From Ilyonectria destructans (taxonomy: Eukaryota > Ascomycota > Sordariomycetes > Hypocreales > Nectriaceae): 64,000 bases of DNA. This document shows positions 23,277-34,981 of the stretch, piece after piece; position 1 is the first letter of the stretch; every line of letters starts with the position of its first letter. The stretch lies in the NCBI GenBank assembly GCA_020740775.1, contig JAHEWK010000033.1, positions 310,001 through 374,000 on the forward strand. The letters are read 5' to 3'. The translations under genes and the position numbers were made by a program. Below the pieces are notes generated by a model. It searched no databases and was not told where the DNA came from. It worked only from the letters and a program-made list of their open reading frames with translations.

Positions 23277-24485
23277 TTATACACTATCCTTAGAGGACAT
23301 ATCGCTGTGACCATCCTCGCCATCGTCTACCACAACTGTAGTCTCGATCGTCTTCGTTATACCATGGGCGCCAGGATATGTAGCTAGATGTATCTCTGAG
23401 CCAGAGCTGCCTTGACGAGTTCGCTCCTCTTTTCCCAACTTGTTCAAAATCGTGTTACCTGACTTCGGGATGGCTTGACTGCCGCTAACGACGACACGGG
23501 AAGTGACATAATTGGTTGGGTTGGATTTGTGACTGCTACTCCCGTGCCAGCCGTCTCCACGCCCAGCCGCACCACTCCTGACAACTTTGGAGATCAAGTT
23601 AGCCATCAGGAGCTCAATATACAGCTTGACTATATAGGCGAGAGGGGCGAATTGGACGTATCTGCGCAGGTAAAGTCAGCTAATTGTCCATAAAGATGTC
23701 AAGGATAGAAGAGCCATGACAGTCCGAGACTCACAGGTAAGGGTTTGGTAAGCTCAAAAATCCAAGGAGCATAATGTCCATAGACGTAGAGATAACTACC
23801 ATTCCAGCGTTGAAGTTGAAGAGCCTCCAATACTTGCCCAATCCGTCGGCAATCAGGCGGAAGCGCACCAGATACAAGAAGTATAAGTTGAGCCCCAAGT
23901 CAATAATGAGGAAGAAAGACTTCTCTGCCTTTTCGAACATCAGGTTGACATGAATCTGAAAAGGTGTAGCTGATGGCAGGTGTGCGACAGTCCATATATA
24001 GCAAACGGCGATATTGATGCATCCGATGGGAAGTGCGAGACCCCATTTCAACTTCCTGGCTCTACGCTTGTTGGTCATAATCAAAGCTACGCGGTTGGCA
24101 ATGATTTGAGGCAAAAGCTGAGTCTGAATAGCCCACAGTGCCACTGCATATTCGTCAGTTCAAGAAATAGTAATAGGACTCGCATCCTATTATAATTACC
24201 GGTGACTAAAAAGAACCCGAGACTGGAGATGCTTGTTAGCATGAACGCTGAGTGGGACTACCGAACAACAAGAATCTACCTCGGAAGAATGATTTCATTC
24301 AGGAACAGAAATGTAACAAGGGCAAAGATGAAATTTACCCATGCCTCTATCCAGATCATATACACATATGCGTGATGGAGGCTCCGCGTGCGTCTCCATA
24401 TACCCCGTGTCTGCTGCACAGCCTTCGCAAAAGTGAACACAAAGACGCCCACAAAGAGCCCGAAGTATATAGAAGCGAGATCCAT
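23277..24485 (-). CDS. Fungal seven-helix integral membrane protein
   Basis: 340-residue protein in four exons on the minus strand: 24485-24280, 24222-24200, 24143-23735 and 23661-23277. All junctions are GT-AG and the total is an exact multiple of three. The second exon is only 23 nt. Helices include SIYFGLFVGVFVFTFAKAV, YMIWIEAWVNFIFALVTFLF, LPIGCINIAVCYIWTVAHL, FLIIDLGLNLYFLYLV and an amphipathic VQFAPLAYIVKLYIELLMANLI. The layout matches widespread uncharacterised fungal 7-TM proteins with a polar cytoplasmic tail, here about 100 Ser/Gly-rich residues. No ligand or partner can be inferred. It could be called an integral membrane family protein or an orphan GPCR-like protein. Confidence 0.78.
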
Positions 24486-27468
24486 TTTGAGCTCTCGGGA
24501 GATCAGAGCGATAAAGGAACGACTTGGACTGAGTACAGAAGCAAGAATTAAGACTAGAAAGAGGTAGTAGAAGGCAGAGCTACCCCACCCATCTTATATA
24601 TAAATAACTCGTCTTTGGTATAGGCGAGTCATGGGAAGCGAGATAGCCGGCACTTAGAACCGATTAACAAATTGGTCTCGGTTGGTGTGTGCATGTGTAC
24701 AGCTTCCCCGTCCACTGAGGGTGACACATGTCAAAGCATTGTGCTAAAGAAAGCCACAACTAATTTCGTAATTGGGATAAACACCGCTAGAGGAGTTGGC
24801 GTTAACTCTCGCAATCCTCAATGCAGGGTCGGCGCGCGGACCAGGCATTTAGCTTTCGGATGGGCATCCGAACTATAACAGGTCGTGATCTGCGATCGCA
24901 CTTGATTTGGTAGGCTAACAAGTCACTCGCACTGAACCATAAATGGCAGGTCCCTACTCAGTACGAAGAGTTATTGAGAGTAATGCCGAATGGTTCCCCG
25001 CATTGCAACTATAAGCCTTTTAGTAACGTCTGTGTACTCCATAAACCAGGCTACGATTGGCACTAACCTGGCGGCAATCTTCACGAGTCAGTTAGCGTTC
25101 TTATAGTACCACTCTAGCCGTTTTGGCACTTCGTACCTATCCCTGATGTCATCTCCCCAGTTAGTCAAGATCCCTAAAATGTAATGGTGCGGCAATTCCT
25201 GCCGAGTAAACCGGCCCGTGACTGGTTTATCTTCAGCATGAAATGCATTGCCCTCCACGTCATTCTCGACCCGTCTAGCAAGATCAGCACGACGAGCAAT
25301 AAATTTACCTCAACTAAACAGGCGAGAACTCTGGCAGTAAAAACGCCACAACTCCTGCAAGAGCCCTCCCTCCTCCCAGGGTCCTTCTCCCAAGGGTTGG
25401 GCTGCAACCCAACGCTCTCTCAAGACTCCTACTATTTAGTAGCTTTAGAGTGAATTTCCCATGTCAAAAGTAGTCCTGCTCCATTAAAGCTGATAATAAA
25501 CACTTCGCTCAAGGATATGTCAGGAGGGAAATAAATGACAGCTTGACAAGACTGGCCAAGAGAAAACATTGGCTTGGGCACCCAACCTGGTGACGACGAT
25601 TATGTGAACTATTTCCCCTATTTTCTTACCAACGAGACATAATTCAACATCTTGAGGCTCAGCTATAGCCGTCCGCCTCACTGTTTATTACATCAAGCCC
25701 GGTACTTCGAAGACTACCCGTATCTACCATGCAGTACGATGGCCGAAGAGATCTGCATCCCTCCTTCATCGTTAGATCAGGAGTGCACATTAAAGTTTAA
25801 GTATGCATCAGGGATCTTCGGGTTAAAACAGGGGGACTTTTCCAAACCCTGACCCTCTGAAGAGATCCAGAGGTGACCAATGAGCAATTGGTGATGCTCG
25901 AGTGATGGCCAAGCACTCTAGGACACCCATCAGAACGAAAGACGCGAACCAAATTTTGCCAATCTATTATTTTCCTCGAATAAAAGAACATTTAGTTAGA
26001 CGGATCGCATAAATTGGGCGCTCGACTAAGCGCGATGGGGCAATGTTAATCCCTCCAGCTCACGCACTAATGGTTTCCCTTGCTCAGTCGCAATTGGATA
26101 TCCAGGAGTTTCTGCACCATCGCGTTCTCTGTCAAAGCTGGAAGGACACTTCCTCGATAGTTCACTAGGCCCGGGTATAGTAGCTGAACTGGCGTTTGAT
26201 AGGGAACAGACAAATCAGTATAGGACATGATGTTCCCTTGAGGCTGCCGGTGTTAAGGAGACCATCACACCGCCTCCACTCATCCTCAAGCACGGCTTAC
26301 GGAACGCGGAGTTGAAAGTTGGTGGCTGACGGTCCACTCCGACCTTTTCTTTGCTCCAGACCTCGAGAGTGTTCAGCCATGGCACACGTAGTGTCGAAGT
26401 AGCCTGTTTCGCTAGTGTTTAGATTAAATCGCAGGGTCTGAAACTTTATTTGCAGACCTAGAGCTGTGCCTACCCAGTCAATCGCCAACCGAGGGCTGTC
26501 TGTCTGCATAACAGCCGCCCGGAAGCGACACCCCACAACACGCCAGCGAGAACCAGAACACCACACTACTGCAGCGTCTGAGCTAGCTAACCCAAACAGC
26601 TGTCCAGGGCGGGAACTCGGTAGCGGATCCCTGCTTCTCCCCTGAGTACGCTGTTGACCTAGTACTAACACGGACTAGATGCCATAGTTAACGGACAATG
26701 CAACCACAAGTCTGAATCCTTAACAACGAACAATTTTATCGTCTCACGCTACTATCCAGCCAGATTTGTAGCGTTAGTGTCAGCGTCGTTCTGATCGGCG
26801 CAAGTCATCAGCAGGCTTAGCTCTTCAACACGATCGAGATACTAGTGGGAATGGATGAGCAGCGCGCTGATGGATAGGGGGAGGGGGCGAACGATGGCAA
26901 TGGCTTGATCTCCATATAACGAAACAGGAGGATTCTCGTTGGTGCTACTCCGTAGAAACACTGTCTTCCCGCCACAGTTCGTCGCTAGCCCAGGGCTATG
27001 CCGCCACCCAGCGGCACAACTGCAGAATCTGGTGGAACGGACACTCAAACTTCACCCTGCGCGGGAAGCTCCGCGGGGCAATCTACCGGCCTTCCGCAAG
27101 CCACAAGATGGCATCCAAAATGCATCATGTAAGGAAAGTCTCAATTGCGGCGTAATGTAGCAGCCCCAGTACCTGCTTCCCCGCGCCGAGCCCCGGGGAA
27201 TGCGTGGAACAGCGCTACATGTCTCAAATCAATCCACCGCTCTTTTAACTTTTCTTTTGTCCCCTGAATACTTTATCTGTATGAAGCGACTATCACCCAC
27301 AATATTACAACATATGGACTCACTTACAAGGTTTTAATCTCTGCTTCATTCCTTGCAGGGAGTAAGAAACTCAATTACCCTATAGATCAGTCGGTTGATC
27401 AGACTTCACAGCAAACTGCCGAACACTATATCCAAGTGAAGGGATCTCCGCATCACAAAGTCCCGAAC
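24486..27468. other. Long gene-free stretch
   Basis: About 3 kb without a recognisable gene on either strand. Composition is mixed and no repeats longer than about 20 bp were noticed. Confidence 0.4.
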
Positions 27469-28228
27469 TTACCCGCTGCCCTCTCCTTCAGAATGATACG
27501 ACATGTACACCTGTAGTGCCCCTTCAATACTCTGAACCAGCCCAAAGAAAACGGTGAACCCGACCTCAATCCACAAAGCATACCACTGCGTGCCCTCCCC
27601 CCGGTCATTTCACCACTGGCGCAGGTTCCCAGGCTTTGTTTGGTCAAAGACCTGCTTCAGCCGCACAAGTCTATCATGCCAGTAATTATCAAGAGGTTAG
27701 GGTGCCCTAGTACACACATACCCAGAGGGGGGACTGGAAGCTCAACAGTAAAAAAAAAAACACCAACAATAGTATCAACAATACAGACCATATACCCAGT
27801 CCATTCAAAGGTCAACAGTTACTCAAACAGACTAAGGTTTCTAGTCCAACTGGTTACCTTTCCCAATACCTCAATAAGCTGCAGGAACAGCTGCATCTTG
27901 AAAAAGCTAGATCTGCTGGAAAATGCCAGTAATTATATTCGTTGATGTTTGTCATAGTGAACGGCCCGCACGTCAAAACAGTCAGGTCCGTGTCCATTGT
28001 CGCGGGCTTAAGGTACCTGTGGTACCAAGTCTTGCTCGGTTTGTACAACTTGTTCTGTGGGAAGAGTAGTGCGAGCGTCTGCAAAGTTTCGTTCACGAAG
28101 CCGTATGGGAAAAGCTGCTGCTCCTGGTTGTTGAGGAAGGAGGCGTGGTGGAAGATCATGACGGTTGTCTCGCCCTCGATGTCGACGACTTCTAGGTGGT
28201 CGAGGAGGTTGTTGGTGAGCTCGACCAC
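27469..28228 (-). pseudogene. Fungal membrane protein (C-terminal part) split by a transposed element
   Basis: Minus-strand frame from 28228 reads IFHHASFLNNQEQQLFPYG, ETLQTLALLFPQ and INEYNYWH. It is cut at 27936 by element copy 2 and resumes at 27689 with WHDRLVRLKQVFDQTKPG, TQWYALWIEVGFTVFFGL and QSIEGALQVY. This order (FHHASFL motif, WHDRL, then one membrane helix near the C-terminus) is characteristic of a common uncharacterised fungal protein family. The repeated 14 bp encode the same residues (YNYWH) on both sides, which proves the split. A TGA also interrupts the QWW position after NLRQW, so the gene carries a second lesion. Further N-terminal exons are not resolved. Confidence 0.72.
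27676..27936 (+). mobile_element. Short non-autonomous element, copy 2, inserted in a gene
   Basis: Body 27690-27922 (233 bp), homologous to the element at 7277-7536. Its flanks are a perfect 14-bp repeat, ATGCCAGTAATTAT (27676-27689 and 27923-27936). Its 3' end is truncated relative to copy 1 by about 16 bp. Both copies have TTAT immediately before the first element base, suggesting a target preference. No coding capacity. Confidence 0.85.
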
Positions 28229-28591
28229 TCGAGACCAGTGCCGCCTATGTAATGTTAGCGGGTTCCACCGAACGACAGAGGAAGAAGGAAGTGAAACATT
28301 TCAGACGAAGTCCCCTAATGAGGGAGTACGCCGGCTTCAAGATCGATCAGTGGGGCTGGCCACCTCAAGCACCAACCATCACCATGACTGAGAAGAAGGG
28401 GAAAGCATCCAATAGGGACGTGGTATATAGATGCACCAAGTTCGACATACGGTGGCTCGCCTCAGGGACTGCGAACGACACCAGCGACGTCTCGAACAGT
28501 TCCTACTTTTCTATTGTCGTAACAAACAACGGCGAAGACACCACCAGAGCTGGGACACTAGACTGCGTTGTGATGGTCGGCCAGGACAGCC

Positions 28592-29960
28592 TTGGTCGCA
28601 CCGGCTCATATATTTATGCCCCATCCGCCTCATAAGCCTAAAGAGGAAGCAGGTGAACCTCAATTAGACTCTGGATGGGAGCTATTTAAGGCGGGAAGTG
28701 CCACACCGCCAGACCTTGACTCCGAGTTATCATCATCAAAAGACTCCGAAAGCATGCTGAACGGAATATTCCAAACAGCACCCTCCATTACGCTTGAACA
28801 TAATTTCGAGCGACCGAACTCGACTCCCCCATCCCCTACCTCCAATAACTTCCGCATCTTCTCGCTAGAGCATAACTACCAATTTATTGCGATCCCTGGC
28901 GGCGAAAGCTTCCATCAAGAGCTATCTTACGTCTCGCCGCGGAACGTTCAGAGCATTGTCCCGCGGCCTCATGCACGGCTGGCTAGACGGACGGCCCACG
29001 CTCATGCGACTCCCATACAGCAGCAATTTTTCGAAGTTCTATCCGGACAACTTTACTGATCCTGTCAGTGAGGGAGACTGTGGCTCGCTTGTGATTGACC
29101 AGAACACCAAGAAGACCTACCGCTTTATCGTAGCCGCGAGCATGGAAGGGAGTGTGGCATACATCGTCTCCGCAGACGAGATCCTCCAGGACATCACATC
29201 CAAGTTAGGCCAAGAATGTGCTAGAGGGCTTTCCTTGTCTAAGAAGTCAAGCGTGTCATCATATGCAACCAGCGATAAAAGAAGCCAAGCCGCCATCAAT
29301 CTCTTGCCTGGGAAGACAGCCGATGTTAGCTCGAAGGATATAACCGTTGGCGCTACATCATTGTTATGGGCTGCTATAAACGGACATGCGACTGTGGTTA
29401 AGCTGCTGCTAAAAAATGGCGCTGATATCGAGTCCAAAGATACCGTCTATGGCCGCACGCCAATATCTTGGGCCGCTGTGAATGGGCATGCGGCCATTGT
29501 CAGGCTTCTACTCGATTCAAGCGCTGATATTGAGGCGAAGGATCAGGCGTATAGCCCAACCCCACTATCATTAGCTGCTATGAACGGACATGTTAATATC
29601 GCCAAGATGCTGCTCGAGGAGAGAGCGAATATCGAGTCCGTGGTAGCATATCCTATCAAGTCTACTATGCAATGCGGTCCACCAACCCCGGCACTGACGG
29701 AAGATGCCTCACATGCATGGCCACCATCACCGCTTCCCGATCTGGAATGGAACGAGGATGCCTCTTGGGACTATTTCGTCAAAGATGATGCCGCCGATGA
29801 TAATGAGACGATGAAATTTTACCCGGTCCTACACTACCTGAGCAGTCTGCACCTTCACCACGATAATTTCCCACTGGTTAACCCTGCCGAGAAAAGCCGC
29901 CCTACACTACACTCTATGTTGACAATCTTCCCACTGACACACCTCCGAAGAGGAAATTAA
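28592..29960 (+). pseudogene. Ankyrin-repeat protein with N-terminal protease-like domain, frameshifted
   Basis: Two overlapping frames are needed. 28592-28940 carries an N-terminal segment ending SYVSPRNV. From about 28930 a second frame carries PTLMRLPYSSNF, SEGDCGSLVIDQNTKKTY, VAASMEGSVAYIV and ADEILQDI. That GDCGS block resembles the trypsin-like domain found at the start of many fungal ankyrin/NLR-like proteins. Three ankyrin repeats follow (LLWAAINGHATVVKLLLKNG, PISWAAVNGHAAIVRLLL and LSLAAMNGHVNIAKMLL), then an acidic tail. No good splice pair explains the frame change at about 28940, so a small indel is likely. Full-length relatives have more repeats. Confidence 0.6.
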
Positions 29961-30075
29961 TGCTATGTTCTCCAAGCAGCCCGGCTACAAGTACGCGTCC
30001 TTCCGGACCAAGCAGAATGGATCTATGTGGTTTGTGGAGTTTGAAGATGTCGCGTTTGCAATTAAGGCCCCCTAA
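29895..30075 (+). pseudogene. RRM domain relic (Whi3/Scw1-type)
   Basis: Pieces of an RNA-recognition motif are present in two frames: TLYVDNLPTD (RNP2-like), then INAMFSKQPGYK, FRTKQNGSMWFVEFEDVAFA (RNP1 region) and a stop. The FRTKQNG...FVEFEDV signature is that of the conserved C-terminal RRM of Whi3-type RNA-binding proteins. A one-base shift separates the first strand from the rest, and nothing else of the protein is found. The relic overlaps the 3' end of the ankyrin frame. Confidence 0.6.
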
Positions 30076-30349
30076 AACTCCACGGATATCATCTTCAAAA
30101 CAGTGTTAAGGGCGGTCTCGAACTGAGTTTCTCCAAGGATCCCATTGGCGTTCGCTCAAGACCACCTCCCTCTCCTTTTGTTAGTCCCAGACGTCAGACA
30201 AACGAATATGGGTCCTCTAGGGACCACGATCTCTACAAGAAGCCACCCGCTCGAGGATGGACTCTACCACTGCCCCTGGGAGGCACGCCGAGCTGCAACC
30301 ACAAACTCGAGAAGCTCAAATGCAACTACGAGTAAGAACACGCCGAATC

Positions 30350-30781
30350 CTATCCTATATGCGCAAGTGATAACTAACTGTCCCAGCAAATTCGTTGACT
30401 CTCACCTGAGGCCCTACCGCTGCAAGGCTGAGTCCTGTGAGGGTGCTCGATTCCTCCACTGCCTGCCTCCACTGTCATGAGCGTGAGACCTACGGTCTCC
30501 ACGGCCATGGCGAGAAGCCTTTCCTTTACATCAATGATGAATGTGAGCGTGCCGTGTCCGGAAATGGATTCCCCCGCCAGTGGAACCTCCGGGACCATAT
30601 GAAGCGCGTCCATAACGATTACGATTACGGGGGCTTTAACGATCACGGAAGCCCCTGTGATATACCTACGAAGTCTCCCCTTGGCAACACCAGCTCTAGG
30701 CTGGCCAGTCTCCTCGAGACATCGCACAATCTCCACAGCTCAGGATCGAACCCAGGTACAGATGTTACTACAGCACCTTAA
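30350..30781 (+). pseudogene. C2H2-type zinc-finger protein relic
   Basis: The first frame reads KFVDSHLRPYRCKAESCEGARF and stops. The continuation STACLHCHERETYGLHGHG, NGFPRQWNLRDHMKRVHND lies in the next frame. Together they match a finger pair common in fungal C2H2 proteins. In the second finger the first expected Cys is Tyr (FLYINDECERAV), so metal binding would be lost even without the frameshift at about 30457. Confidence 0.6.
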
Positions 30782-31052
30782 AAATCGGAGCTTGCATTTT
30801 CCTCTTGGAGATTATAGGGGTTAGTAATAAAGTGGAAAGAGGTGTAACATAATTTGCTCAATAAGGTCACGCTGGTGATTTGACATCAGAGGTGGGATTC
30901 GGGCTCGGGTTGAAGTGGATAGTAGAGTGGCAGTTACGGGTGTCAGTAGAAATTTCAGTATAGCTAAATTGAGGATTTTTAATTATGGAGGGCAAACTGG
31001 TTTTGGTTATTAGAGTAATAATAGAATAGAAAGAAAGGCCTAAATTCTCATA

Positions 31053-32925
31053 TTAAACGAGAACGCAAGTAGCTTTCATCATCCAATCCATCCCCCAACG
31101 GTTCTTAATATACAGGGTCCGTTGGCTCAAAGCCGCAAGAGCACTATTCAAGGGGCTAAATAACTTCCCAAGCCGCTCAATCCAACACTGCTGCCTATCT
31201 TGCCTCTTCTTCAGTCCCGCTATCGCTTCCTTCAACAGTTTCGACCGCTGTGGCGCTGCAGACAGCGTCAGCCCGTCCCCGGCCTCACATAGTCCGCGAA
31301 TGCATCTTCGCCCACGGCATTGCAGGAAGATCGCACCTTGCCCACATCTGCTACACCCTGCGGCCCATCAAGGGCAAACTTACCGGATAAAGTAACCTCA
31401 TTAATCGGATTCGTAGAGTTGTCAGGCTCGACTTCAATTGCCCCATCTTCATCGTCTGCCCCACTATGGTCCGGCTGGCGAGAATGGTCAACCAACACAT
31501 CTTTCCCCTAATTGCGCATAGCTAGGACCTCCCGATTTCCACAGTTCCCTCGTCATCCATGCCACGGTTCGTGGGTGGAACGACCTGAGCCGTTCGTGTC
31601 TTTCCCATATAGATGGCTCATTCCGCTCCATGCGCTCGTATACCTGCATGGGAACCCCATGAGCCGGGGTGCCCCAGCTATCCATCTCGGCTACATCGAT
31701 ATTAATATCTGCATAGTAAGGATTATATAGGGAAGCATCTCCGGCATGAAAATGGTGACTTGTCGCGTTTCTCGATAGGGCCACTCACCCACTGATCCCA
31801 TTCCACCTCTCTCAACTCATCTCTCCTACACTTACGATAGTGAATCATACAGGTCCATATTAGTAAAGTATTCGCGTCATGGAATGCCCGGTAAAAATTC
31901 GGTACGGTCGACACCTTCCTCTCCTGCGGAATTAGTGCACACCACGTCTATTCGTTCGATAGCCGGTCCTTCTCGGCGAATTCTTCGTCCAAATAGCGCA
32001 ATACGCTGACCAGGTCTTCTGCCTGCTCATCTAGTTTCCTTTGCCGACGGACTGCAGATCGAACACGTCGCTGCGGCGGATTATCCTTGCTAGAGCAACA
32101 AGACCTCTTTTCCTGTCGCTCGCCCTGCGCTGAGTCCACGTTTTTCTCTAACCGCGATAAATTCGCTTCCTCATTCTCCGCCTCTCTAGGCCTAATAGGT
32201 CGTACGCGAGCTTGTCCCTGAGTTCGCAACCTAATTCTCGACCTTCCAAGGCCAGGCCTCCGCCTCGGACAAACCATCTTGGCACCCGCTTGTTCAAGCT
32301 CCTTCTGTGCAGTGCCACAATGTTCTCCGGACATGCGAATTTGCGGGCCCTCCCGTGTTGAGAGTTCCCGTTTGTCCAAAGAAACGAACCCTGTGCCCTC
32401 CTGTTCATCTTCTCGCCCTCTCTCTTTGGGCAAAATGGGCCGAGGCAATAATCGTGACCTGGCAACATCTTGGGGTGGCCGAGTATTCTCTCGCCTTCGG
32501 TCTCGTGGCTTCCCGATCCTCCGCTCTACACTGGCCTTTTCACGCACCTCCTGCTCCCCTTTTGCTCGAATGGGCCGAGATATAACTCCTCGACTGGCTA
32601 CAGGTCTCTGTCGACGCGTATTCGTTGCCCTGGGTCTGATGGCTTGGGACCCGCCTTTGTGTACGTTCGCGGCCTGGCTTTCCTCGCCGTCGCCATTCAT
32701 TGAACCTTTGTTTGACGTCCATTCCAGTCTACTCAATGCCAAGGCCTCTCCGACCGCAGACACAAATGAATCATTATACCCAGAATCTTTCCCTGCGGCC
32801 TGAGCCTCGCTGATAAGACTGCGAGGAAGGTCGTGGGTGTACTTGAGCTCTTGAGCCTCATTACAGTAGAATCTAAAGCGAACCGAGCAGCTTGCTATAG
32901 CGCTATAAGGATTCTGAGAACGCAA
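31053..32925 (-). pseudogene. Unknown Arg/Glu-rich fungal gene with an in-frame stop
   Basis: Minus-strand 325-codon frame beginning MRSQNPYSAIASCSVRFRF with a long Arg/Glu/Gln-rich low-complexity middle (about residues 95-300). It ends at TAG 31950-31948. The same frame continues directly after the stop with protein-like sequence (LIPQERKVSTVPNFYRAFHD, IHYRKCRRDELREVEWDQW). Further exon-like pieces follow to 31053 (VAEMDSWGTPAHGVPMQVYE, GLKKRQDRQQCWIERLGKLF). Splice phases between later pieces do not fit cleanly. I read it as a degenerating multi-exon gene of unknown family. If the TAG is genuine, the 325-residue protein alone is the alternative. Confidence 0.45.
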
Positions 32926-33410
32926 GGTGTTTTCTTTTAAAGGAAGGCGCTAAATGATTCCTGGAATACACTTTGTTTTATAATAAATTCCTTTTAATGT
33001 TTCATTATGTTTGTCTCCTTATTTCCACCACATTTCAGACTCTAGTTGCTTTTTGTTGCAACCCTGCAAGGATAACTATGTCAAATGCTACCAGAATACC
33101 CTAGACACATTGACCAATTCCCGTCAAGGTCGCCCCCATGCAAGCTTTTAAATAGTACTTCTGAAAAGCTGATTAGCAGGCTCTTAGCCATTAATGCAGT
33201 AAAAGCATCTTGAAAACCGCCATATCTATTCTTCGTTCCTCAAGGCTCCTGCGCAAACCGTGACTGGTTTGCCTCTCCCGTCAAACTCTACTACGGAGCA
33301 CGGTTGGTATAGCTGTGATTGGGCTAAAACTGGTAATGGGGCTCGTTTCCGTCGGACAGTACTGAGTAGAGTCGTAGACGCCGCGTAACTCTATCGCAGC
33401 TCAAGCCATT
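32926..33410. other. Intergenic, no gene recognised
   Basis: AT-rich spacer between two damaged minus-strand genes. Nothing recognisable. Confidence 0.4.
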
Positions 33411-34981
33411 TCAACAAGGATGGGCTATTGTGTACCACTCCATGTAGATCCAGACTAGCAACAAATTCCTTTCCCACAAACACGTAATGACCCCCTCTTT
33501 TCGGAGTACCACAGGGTGATCATTGTCGTTGAGAACGCAAAGGACGCCGTCACCGCGTGCCCCCCCCCCCCCCCCCCCCCCCCCCGGCACAGTATCCTCC
33601 TTAATCTCAAATAATGTACCTTCCCAAACTGGAGACTGCCTCATGCCAAGCATAGCTCCTTTGCCCCTGAATATGTGGTCTGTGATTGCAGATAGAACGC
33701 CAGCCAGAAAAAGAAGGTAAGTAGCCATGATCCATCCTATAGTTGGTGATTCCTGCAAGAGCAGTCGGCGAGCAATGGCTAGCCAAGAGGGAATTCCGGA
33801 GATAGACTCTGGGCTGCCGTCGACGCGGGGCACTGATCCGATTGCAGCTCCCCAGACAAATAGGCTTCCAGTGTCCGGACCAAGAAGGGATGTTCGCCAT
33901 AGTGCCCTCGGAGTGTTACCCCAAATATTATTGGGCGTGATGGACAGTTGAGAGATCGCTAAAAGTCCATAAACATAGTCTTTTGGATCTGTCGCATTGA
34001 GCTCGCCCGCAATCATGGCCCATTGCCAATTTGCCAGGAGCATCAAATCTCTCGCTCCTGGTAAATGTACCTCGAACGTATTCTTAGAGAAAGTAATGCT
34101 GAATATGCTGTTCCAATTTAGATCATATGTAAGTGTGTCCCAGATTGGTCTACTGAGAAACTGCCGCTTCAATACCTCTCCTCTCTTCAGTTTGTCGTGG
34201 AGGTTAAGAGTTTTGAAACTTTGCGTGACAAGTAAAAGATCTCCTAAGCTGAGAATGACATCACCCAAACTAAGCAGCTGCAGTTGAGGAGCGAGGATAA
34301 TTTCTTAAAGAATCCACACACTCTCCCAGTACTGCTCATCTAAAAGTCACCCCAGGGCGGTCCACTCGTCGTTTCCGGTCCAGCTTTCGGACCAAAAACT
34401 TAAGGACTCTCCACAAAGACTGGGATATCATCGGAGCCAGTCAAGGTCGAAAGGAGTGGGGTCATGATACCTGGCTTAGGAACTGTGCTGAGCGACCACT
34501 TGAGCGAGCGTCCTGACAGTCTTGAATGCAAGGGAGTGATCTCTCGGGTCAACCCAGGAGTAGACAGTCTGGGCGCCAGTGTATATACGGTGCATAAGTT
34601 GCACGTGTTGCGAGCGCTCTTCGTGGTCTTTTTAGTTGATGCAGATTGCATCTACCCATAAGACCTAACTCGACCGGAAGCTTCTCCAAACCAGTTCCCA
34701 TGCCGGATGCGACGGAGGACGGACGCCAGGTTTAGCGTGACCTCTTTTTCCTGGCCTTGGACGACGATTTTCCGTAGATTTTTCTTCTCGCCCCAGACAT
34801 ATGAGAGCGCGGCGTATTCCGGGTTGTGGTCAAGGGAGACTGTGACCAGTCCCAAGCCTTCAGAACCATCGGCAGGAATCTGGAGGACTCGAATCTCAGA
34901 GGTGGTGGGATTGACAGGTTCGTAGAGAGGAGAGGCTGCGGCTTCCGGAGTGAAGACGGGAGGAAATGTTAGAAGATCCAT
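33411..34981 (-). pseudogene. HET-domain (heterokaryon incompatibility) protein, degenerate
   Basis: Starts MDLLTFPPVFTPEAA at 34981, followed by the HET signature YAALSYVWG, NLASVLRRIRH, then DAICIN-stop-KDHEERSQHVQLMHRIY, YSWVDPRDHSLAF and VWIL-stop-EIILA. The later part (34268-33411) keeps NATDPKDYVYGLLAISQL and SLFVWGAAIGSVPRVDG. HET proteins trigger incompatibility and cell death after fusion with a genetically different strain. This copy has several stops and frameshifts. Two stops fall where the family has a conserved Gln (INQKD and IxQE), each explicable as CAA to TAA. A 26-nt poly(C) on the plus strand (poly-Gly codons) lies inside the C-terminal part. Confidence 0.75.
33560..33585. 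repeat. 26-nt poly(C)/poly(G) homopolymer in the HET relic
   Basis: Uninterrupted C26 on the plus strand (G26 on the coding strand). The longest homopolymer of this type seen in the window. Its exact length is the base count most likely to vary or be misassembled here. Confidence 0.9.
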
